Shown here: positions 62,818-64,000 of the stretch, in pieces | How the letters are laid out: each line of letters opens with the position of its first letter | Position numbering within the stretch: position 1 is the stretch's first letter | Program-made: the position numbers and the translations under genes | Assembly (NCBI RefSeq): GCF_000282315.2 | Contig: NZ_AKJN02000006.1 | Span: forward strand, 1-64,000 | Source of the DNA: Pseudomonas sp. GM41(2012) | Lineage (GTDB): Bacteria; Pseudomonadota; Gammaproteobacteria; Pseudomonadales; Pseudomonadaceae | Direction: 5' to 3' | DNA length: 64,000 nucleotides | The notes under the pieces: model-generated | What the model saw: the letters and a program-made list of their open reading frames with translations, nothing else | Databases searched by the model: none | Told to the model about the DNA's origin: nothing

Positions 62818-64000
62818 ATGTCGATGCGTCGAACTCTCGTTTCTCTGTGTGTGATCCAAGCCATTTCCCCGACCACCTGGGCTGACCAGGCACCGACTGA
62901 TCCTGCGTCAATAGAGTTACAAGCGATCGACATCAACGGCACATTCGAAGAGCCGGCCCAGGGCCCGGTCCAGGGGTATCGGGCGACCCGTTCGGCCAGT
63001 GCGACGCGCACAGACACTCCGATTCATGAAACCCCACAATCGATCAGCGTGGTCACCCGGGATGTCGTGGAAGACCTCGGCGCCACCCGCTTGCAAGACG
63101 CTCTCGATTACGCAGGAGGCGTGGGCCGCGCGAACAATTTCGGTGGCCAGGGCCTGACCACTTTCACCGTGCGTGGCTTTACCACCGGTGAGTTCTACCG
63201 CAATGGTTTCCCGATCAACCGCGGTTATCCGAACATGCCCGATGCCAATACCATCGAGCGCCTGGAGGTCCTACGCGGGCCAGCCACCACGCTCTATGGC
63301 CGTGGCGACCCGGGCGGCACCTTCAACGTGGTGTCCAAACAACCCCTGACCGAGCGCACTGTGACCTTGGGCAGTCAGCTCAATGATCAGGGCATGCGTC
63401 GCGGAACGCTGGATGCCTCAGGACCGCTGGATGATGAAGGGCAACTGGCCTATCGGCTCAACGTGATAGGCGAGGGTGGCGACACCTTTCGTGATCACGT
63501 TGAAAACGAGCGTTACGGTGTGGCGCCGGTCCTCGGTTGGCAGGTCAACGACACCACCCGTATCACCTTCGAAGGCGATTTCATGCGCAACAACGCGCCG
63601 CTCGATCGGGGTGTGACCCGCTATCGCAATCAGATCGGCGTCGCGTCGCGGGATACTTTTTTCGGTGAAAAGGATATCGGCAAACTGCACAACGACAACA
63701 ACATGGCGCAACTGCGTTTCGAGCATTTCCTGAACGACGACTGGACCTTGGGCGGTGGCACGCAATATCTCGACGGCAGTTTGCAAGGCAATGCTATCGA
63801 AGCCAACGGTGTTGCTGCCGACGGCCGAACGCTGGGGCGCAACTTCAACTATCGCAAGCTGGAGTGGCGTGACCTTGATGTGCAGTTGAATCTGACCGGA
63901 CATTTTTCCACCGGTGGATTCGACCACACGTTGTTCACGGGCATCGAGTATGAGGATTACGATTACAAGTCGATCATCCGTCGCTCCAGTGGGGCGGTGA
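62818..64000 (+). CDS. TonB-dependent siderophore receptor (5' part, cut by window end)
   Basis: The frame stays open to the window edge (394 codons visible). A signal peptide (MSMRRTLVSLCVIQAISPTTWA) is followed by a short linker and then the plug domain: ETPQSISVVTRDVVEDLGAT, LTTFTVRGFTTGEFYRNGFP and IERLEVLRGPATTLYGRGDP followed by GGTFNVVSKQP. Barrel strands begin near residue 200. These are hallmarks of the FhuA/FpvA/FoxA ferric-siderophore group. No N-terminal signalling (STN) domain is present, so it is a plain transporter without sigma-factor surface signalling. The start could be 62818 or 62824. Confidence 0.93.
   Translation, partial: MSMRRTLVSLCVIQAISPTTWADQAPTDPASIELQAIDINGTFEEPAQGPVQGYRATRSASATRTDTPIHETPQSISVVTRDVVEDLGATRLQDALDYAGGVGRANNFGGQGLTTFTVRGFTTGEFYRNGFPINRGYPNMPDANTIERLEVLRGPATTLYGRGDPGGTFNVVSKQPLTERTVTLGSQLNDQGMRRGTLDASGPLDDEGQLAYRLNVIGEGGDTFRDHVENERYGVAPVLGWQVNDTTRITFEGDFMRNNAPLDRGVTRYRNQIGVASRDTFFGEKDIGKLHNDNNMAQLRFEHFLNDDWTLGGGTQYLDGSLQGNAIEANGVAADGRTLGRNFNYRKLEWRDLDVQLNLTGHFSTGGFDHTLFTGIEYEDYDYKSIIRRSSGAV

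Overview
The window is chromosomal DNA from a member of the Pseudomonas fluorescens group. The signs are the gacA-uvrC-pgsA-tRNA-Gly block with a TTG-started gacA, the cobalamin gene order (cbtB-cbtA-cobE-cobM divergent from cobW-cobN-chlI/D), an HbcR/3-hydroxybutyrate locus, and many REP/BIME palindromes of the kinds common in this group (cores GCGAGCAGGCTCGCTCCCAC, GCGGGCAAGCCTTGCTCCTA and GATCGCAGCCTGCGGCAGCT). The far left edge carries a sequencing artefact: two head-to-head copies of the Nextera/Tn5 mosaic end at 95-132. The join between bases 1-94 and the rest should therefore not be trusted.

Layout. 0.45-11 kb: nfuA, then a cobalt/cobalamin region with two divergent cobalamin riboswitches, a cobalt transporter (CbtAB), CobW and the aerobic cobaltochelatase CobN. 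Next comes a chelatase I/D pair that looks like one gene read in two frames by programmed -1 frameshifting. 11-18 kb: a PLD-like protein, an OYE flavoenzyme with a divergent MerR regulator, an MFS pump with a LysR regulator, a thioredoxin-like protein and a small carbohydrate-binding-like protein. 18.5-25.2 kb: an amino-acid-type ABC transporter, RidA, an IclR regulator, a PLP deaminase/dehydratase and a PfkB kinase, best read as D-glucosaminate uptake and catabolism to 2-keto-3-deoxygluconate 6-phosphate. 25.3-29.5 kb: a parvulin, a hybrid histidine kinase and a PilT/PilU-type ATPase. 29.5-35.5 kb: 3-hydroxybutyrate catabolism (aacS, hbdH, gntP) with the sigma-54 activator HbcR, a -24/-12 promoter and candidate activator sites. 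35.6-41.1 kb: a Yej/Npp-type peptide ABC importer. 41.2-45.7 kb: a parvulin, a lipase, a DAHP synthase preceded by an attenuator and two aromatic-rich leader ORFs, a nitrilase-family amidase and a GNAT acetyltransferase. 45.9-49.1 kb: gacA-uvrC-pgsA-tRNA-Gly.

From the tRNA-Gly onward the sequence looks like a variable region: a CapA-like protein, a frameshifted piece of sthA, a complete sucrose-type locus (LacI regulator, GH32 hydrolase, ABC transporter, ScrY-like porin), a piece of an OprD porin, an HxlR/OYE pair, a stretch without genes, a DNA-binding-domain-only remnant of an ArgR-type AraC regulator, and the start of a TonB-dependent siderophore receptor cut by the window edge.

The most rewarding signals are the AAAAAAG slippery site with a perfect 11-bp downstream hairpin between chlI and its VWA partner, the two tandem aromatic-rich leaders before the DAHP synthase, an intergenic repeat inserted in frame inside cobN, and the HbcR operator candidates. 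I saw no CRISPR array, transposase, phage or toxin/immunity system.
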